Source: G020354085 sp964629975 (lineage in GTDB: Bacteria > Pseudomonadota > Gammaproteobacteria > Acidiferrobacterales > Sulfurifustaceae). Taken from it: 8,832 nucleotides of DNA. The DNA is taken from NCBI GenBank assembly GCA_964629975.1, contig CAZVUN010000121.1, positions 1 through 8,832 of the forward strand. The letters are read 5' to 3'. The notes under the pieces are model-generated. The model saw nothing but the letters and a program-made list of their open reading frames with translations. It was not told the DNA's origin and did not search any database. The position numbers and the translations under genes are program-made. Below are positions 5,240-8,832 of this stretch, one piece after another; position 1 is the first letter of the stretch; every line of letters begins with the position of its first letter.

Positions 5240-6754
5240 CTACTCCCGCGAGACGCGCAGCACTTCTTCCAGCGTGGTATAGCCGTCGCGCACCCAGCGC
5301 AGGCCGTCCTCGCGCAGATTGCGCATGCCGAGCGTGCGCGCATGTTCGCGCAGGCGGTCCTCCGAGGCGCTGTCGTGAATGAGCGCGCGCATGGCGTCAT
5401 CGACGATCAGCAGCTCGAAGATGCCGGTGCGCCCCTGATAGCCGGTGTGGCCGCAGGCCTCGCAGCCGACCGGGCTGTACAGCTCGACACCGTCGGCCAC
5501 GCCATTGCGGAACTGCAGCAGCCGCCGTTCGGCGGCATCCCGCGCGCGGGCGCGGCGGCCCGCGGGGCAGAGCTTGCGCACCAGACGCTGCGCCAGCACG
5601 CCGAGCAGGCTCGAGGCCACCAGGAACGGCTCGACACCCATGTCGACGAGACGCGTGACCGCGCCGGCCGCGTCGTTGGTGTGCAACGTGGCGAGCACCA
5701 GGTGACCGGTGAGCGAGGCCTGCACCGCGATCTGCGCAGTCTCAAGGTCGCGAATCTCGCCGATCATGATGATGTCCGGGTCCTGGCGCAGGATGGCGCG
5801 CAGGGCGCGGGCGAACGTGAGGTCGACCTTGGGATTGACCTGGGTCTGGCCGATGCCCGGCAGGTCGTACTCGATCGGGTCCTCGACCGTCATGATGTTG
5901 TGGCGCTGCGTGTCGAGCTGGCCAAGCGCGGCGTAGAGCGTCGTGGTCTTGCCCGAACCCGTGGGTCCCGTGACCAGGATGATGCCGTGCGGCTGGTTGA
6001 TGAGCTTGTCGAGCGTGTTGAGCGTCTCGCGCGGCATGCCGAGCGAGGTCAGGTTGAGACGCCCGGCCTGCTTGTCGAGCAGGCGCATCACCACGCGCTC
6101 GCCGTGCGCGGTGGGCAGGGTCGAGACGCGCACATCGACCGGACGGCCGGCGAGGCGCAGGGTGATGCGGCCGTCCTGCGGCTGGCGTTTCTCGGCGATG
6201 TCGAGACGCGCCATGATCTTGATGCGCGAGACGATCACGCCGTGCGCGGCCTGTGGCGGTTCGAGCACGTCGCGCAGCACGCCGTCGACCCGAAAGCGCA
6301 CCACCGAGCGGGTTTCGAATGCCTCGATGTGGATGTCCGAGGCGTTCTCGCGCACTGCCTGTGACAGCACCGCGTTGATGAGGCGCACGATCGGCGCGTC
6401 GTCCTCGCTTTCGAGCAGGTCCGCCACCTGGGGGAGGTGGTCGGCGAGTTCCTTGAGATCGGCGTTGTCGCCGAGGTCATCGACGATCTGCAGGGCGTGC
6501 GACTTGCCGCGCTCGTAGGCACGGTTGAGCGCGGTGTCGAATTGCTCGGGGGCCAGCTCCTGCAGCACCACCGGCTGGCCGGTGGCGCGGGTGAGCTCGG
6601 CGAGCACCGCGGCCGGCACGCCGGGCCTGGCCCACACCTCGAGCCCGCCGTCGGCGAGCCGCGCAGCGATCACGCCATGACGCTTGGCGAAGTGGTAGGG
6701 CAGGCGCTCGGTCCAGCGCGGGTCGAGCGTTTCCAGGTTGGGTGCGCTGCTCAT
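5240..6754 (-). CDS. gspE: GspE, T2SS cytoplasmic assembly ATPase
   Basis: GspE is the hexameric ATPase that powers pseudopilus assembly, bound to GspL and GspF at the inner membrane. The product is 504 residues, the usual size. An N-terminal GspL-binding domain (about 1-110) is followed by the N2 domain and the RecA-like domain. Walker A is GPTGSGKT (263-270), the Asp box is TVEDPIEY (289-296), Walker B is IIMIGEIRD (328-336) and the His box is HLVLATLHTND (351-361). In the zinc-binding subdomain only three of the usual four cysteines are present: Cys396, then Gly399 where the second Cys is expected, then Cys431 and Cys434 (GCEACGHTGYQGRTG). The ATG at 6754-6752 is seven bases after the gspD stop. 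The frame is open 31 codons further up, but that would overlap the gspD tail and has no GspE-like sequence. Confidence 0.97.
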   Translation of the reverse strand: MSSAPNLETLDPRWTERLPYHFAKRHGVIAARLADGGLEVWARPGVPAAVLAELTRATGQPVVLQELAPEQFDTALNRAYERGKSHALQIVDDLGDNADLKELADHLPQVADLLESEDDAPIVRLINAVLSQAVRENASDIHIEAFETRSVVRFRVDGVLRDVLEPPQAAHGVIVSRIKIMARLDIAEKRQPQDGRITLRLAGRPVDVRVSTLPTAHGERVVMRLLDKQAGRLNLTSLGMPRETLNTLDKLINQPHGIILVTGPTGSGKTTTLYAALGQLDTQRHNIMTVEDPIEYDLPGIGQTQVNPKVDLTFARALRAILRQDPDIIMIGEIRDLETAQIAVQASLTGHLVLATLHTNDAAGAVTRLVDMGVEPFLVASSLLGVLAQRLVRKLCPAGRRARARDAAERRLLQFRNGVADGVELYSPVGCEACGHTGYQGRTGIFELLIVDDAMRALIHDSASEDRLREHARTLGMRNLREDGLRWVRDGYTTLEEVLRVSRE

Positions 6755-6761
6755 GCGGCGG

Positions 6762-8832
6762 TCACTGCCCGGCCGGCACGACGTTCGGGCCGGACTCCGA
6801 CAAGTCGGGCGGCGGCCCGAGCGGCCGGTCGGGCTCGGCCGCGCCATCGCCGCCCGGTTTCGCCTCCTTGGGCTTCGGTTCGGCCGGGGCGAAGCGCTGG
6901 TACAGATCCTGGCGCTCGACGTCCGCGCCCGGCACTCGGGCGCGCAGGTAGTCGTAGCGGTCGGTGGTGAGCTGGTAGCCGGCGTCCGCGGTGCGGATGA
7001 TGGTCGGGCGCAGGAACACCATGAGGTTGGTCTTCTCGTTGACCTTCTCGCTGTAGCGGAACAGCGCCCCGAGCAGCGGTATGTCGGACAGCAGCGGCAC
7101 GCCGCTCACGCTGTCGGAGACGCGGTCCTCGATCAGGCCGCCGAGCACGACGGTCTGGCCGTCGTCGACCGCGACCTTGGTCTCGATGGTGCGCTTGTTG
7201 AACACGACGTTGCCGGCAATGGCGGTCGCGGCCCGGTCCACGTCCGAGACCTCCTGGCTGATGTCGAGCTTGATGGTGCCGCCGTCGCCGATCTGCGGCT
7301 TGATCTTGAGCTTGAGGCCAACCTCTCTGCGATCGACGGTGTTGAACGGATTGGTGGTGGCGCCGGCGCCGCTGGCCGGCAGGACGAACGAGCCGGTGGT
7401 GATGGGCACATCGCTGCCGACCAGGATCTTGGCCTCGGCGTTGTCGAGGGTCACCAGATTGGGCGTCGACAGGATGTTGCCGATGCTCTTTTCCTGCAGC
7501 GCGCGCGCCAGGCCGCCAAGGCCGCGCACCGTGGTGCCGTCGGCGAGCGTGATCTCCGGGCCGACGATGGCGAGCAGCAGACCGTTGGCCAGGCCCAATG
7601 CCGTTTTGGGATCGGCGATCGCGCCCGCGATCGAGGGCTTGGCGCCGACGAAATTGGTGGCGCCGCCGACTGCGCCCTCACCGGCCTTGCCGACGCTGGC
7701 CCACTGGAAACCGAGCTCGTAGCTCTTCTTCTGGTTGACGGCGGCGATGAGTGACTCGACGTAGACCTGGGCGCGACGCACGTCGAGCTTCTCGATGACC
7801 GCGCGCAGGTTGTTGTACACCGCATCCGTGGCGCTGATGATGAGCGCGTTGGTGGCCTCGTCGGCCTGGATGAGCGAGGCCTCGGCGGCGCGCCCCACGC
7901 CCGGCTTGACCCCGGGGGTCGGCACCGCCGGCGCGCCTGGCACACTCGCCGCCGCGCGCGCCTCGCCGGCGAGGATGCCGCGCAACACCTCGGCGATCTT
8001 CACCGCCTCGGCGTTCTTCAGGTAGATGACGCGCGTCTGGCCGCCGGCCAGGGCGGGTACGTCGAGCTTGGCGATGAGCGCGCGCAACTGCGCCAGTCGC
8101 CCGGGGCTGTCGGTGCGGATCAGCAGGCTGTTGGTGCGCAGATCCGGAATGATGGTAAAGCGGTCGCCACCGATGCCGGCCGCAACGCCCGGTTGCGCCG
8201 GGGCGGCGACGCCGGCCGCGCCGGCGCGTGTCAGGCGCGAGATGAGCTCGCCGATGTCGGCGGCCGAGGCATGCTTGAGCGGGATCACCGTGACGTCGGC
8301 GGAGTCCTCCTTGTCGAGCTTCTCGACGATGCGCGCCATGCGGCGAATGTTGTCGGCGTAGTCGGTAATGATGAGCGCGTTGGCCGGCTCGTAGGCCGAC
8401 AGCTGGCTGGTCGGCGCCATCAGCGGCCGCAGCAACGGCACGAGCTGATTGGCGCTGGCGTGCTCGACCACGATCACGTGCGTGGCGATCTGCTCGCCGC
8501 CGCCCGGTACGCCTTTGACAAAGACACCGGCGTTCTGCTTGGCCTCGCCGACCGGCACGACCTTGACCACACCGCCGGGGCCATCCACCACCGAGAAGCC
8601 TTGCGCCTTGAGTGCCGAGACGAAGATCTGGTAGGCGGCGTTGGTCGACACCGGCTTCGCCGAGATGATCGTGACCTGGCCCTTGACGCGCGGGTCGAGC
8701 AGGAAATTGCGCCCGGTCATCTGCGCCACGGTGCGCACCACTGCCTGGATGTCCGCGGCCTGGAAGTTGAGCAGCACCTCGCCCGGCTTGACCGGCACCG
8801 GCGCGCCCGGCGCGCTGGCGGCGGGTGCAGGC
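6762..8832 (-). CDS. gspD: GspD, T2SS outer-membrane secretin (5' end outside window)
   Basis: GspD is the multimeric outer-membrane channel through which folded substrates leave. Visible are 689 residues. The frame is open to the window edge, so the signal peptide and first residues are missing; the GTG at 8798 is an internal Val codon. After an Ala/Pro-rich linker come N0 (about 20-95, VLLNFQAADIQAVVRTVAQ), N1 (115-175), N2 (179-260) and N3 (265-365). N2 and N3 each carry a Gly/Ala/Pro-rich loop. The secretin domain follows (about 370-615), with VGPEITLADGT, GNILSTPNLVTLDNAEAKI, VGSDVPITTG, REVGLKLKIKPQI and the VPLLSDIPLLGALFR motif at 578-592. The last 70 residues are a Pro/Glu/Lys-rich tail with no S-domain that I recognise, so pilotin use is unclear. 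The stop TGA is seven bases before gspE. Confidence 0.96.
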   Translation of the reverse strand, partial: PAPAASAPGAPVPVKPGEVLLNFQAADIQAVVRTVAQMTGRNFLLDPRVKGQVTIISAKPVSTNAAYQIFVSALKAQGFSVVDGPGGVVKVVPVGEAKQNAGVFVKGVPGGGEQIATHVIVVEHASANQLVPLLRPLMAPTSQLSAYEPANALIITDYADNIRRMARIVEKLDKEDSADVTVIPLKHASAADIGELISRLTRAGAAGVAAPAQPGVAAGIGGDRFTIIPDLRTNSLLIRTDSPGRLAQLRALIAKLDVPALAGGQTRVIYLKNAEAVKIAEVLRGILAGEARAAASVPGAPAVPTPGVKPGVGRAAEASLIQADEATNALIISATDAVYNNLRAVIEKLDVRRAQVYVESLIAAVNQKKSYELGFQWASVGKAGEGAVGGATNFVGAKPSIAGAIADPKTALGLANGLLLAIVGPEITLADGTTVRGLGGLARALQEKSIGNILSTPNLVTLDNAEAKILVGSDVPITTGSFVLPASGAGATTNPFNTVDRREVGLKLKIKPQIGDGGTIKLDISQEVSDVDRAATAIAGNVVFNKRTIETKVAVDDGQTVVLGGLIEDRVSDSVSGVPLLSDIPLLGALFRYSEKVNEKTNLMVFLRPTIIRTADAGYQLTTDRYDYLRARVPGADVERQDLYQRFAPAEPKPKEAKPGGDGAAEPDRPLGPPPDLSESGPNVVPAGQ

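Noticed and set aside
4751..6364. Open frame of 537 codons on the plus strand, antisense to gspE and gspF
   Set aside because: Arg/Ala-rich low-complexity translation opposite two well-conserved genes; a shadow frame.
6738..7754. Open frame of 338 codons on the plus strand, antisense to gspD
   Set aside because: Covers the conserved secretin domain on the other strand and shows no family motif of its own.
8796..8798. GTG as the start of gspD
   Set aside because: The frame continues upstream to the window edge and no signal peptide follows the GTG, so the gene starts outside the window.

Overview
The window is a stretch of one type II secretion system (T2SS, general secretory pathway) operon. 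All genes lie on the minus strand, in the order gspD-gspE-gspF-gspG-gspH-gspI-gspJ-gspK-gspL from high to low coordinates. The sequence is very GC-rich. The protein families and the gspDEFGHIJKL order fit a Gram-negative proteobacterium, most likely Beta- or Gammaproteobacteria; I cannot place it more finely. A run of exactly 100 N suggests a draft genome or metagenome scaffold.

Layout, following transcription: gspD (8832 to 6762, secretin, 5' end outside the window), gspE (6754 to 5240, cytoplasmic ATPase), a 91-base spacer, gspF (5148 to 3928, inner-membrane platform protein), gspG (3918 to 3477, major pseudopilin, N-terminal half lost in the 3734-3833 gap), a 395-base non-coding interval full of repeats and hairpins, gspH (3081 to 2581), gspI (2612 to 2151), gspJ (2148 to 1522), gspK (1544 to 579) and gspL (598 to 1, truncated by the window edge). 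From gspH to gspL the genes overlap or nearly touch, which suggests translational coupling. gspC, gspM and gspN are not in the window; gspM and perhaps gspN would be expected beyond position 1.

The proteins build one machine. GspD is the outer-membrane channel. GspE powers assembly and docks on GspL and GspF at the inner membrane. GspG polymerises into the pseudopilus, and GspH, GspI, GspJ and GspK form its tip. The machine exports folded proteins from the periplasm.

I see no unknown multi-gene system here. The points worth a second look are: a REP-like repeat array between gspG and gspH (two 111-base copies at about 95% identity plus fragments), one copy of which supplies the gspH start codon and prepilin leader; a related sequence in opposite orientation at the upstream end of gspG, right at the assembly gap; and GspE carrying only three of the four zinc-binding cysteines usual in its family.
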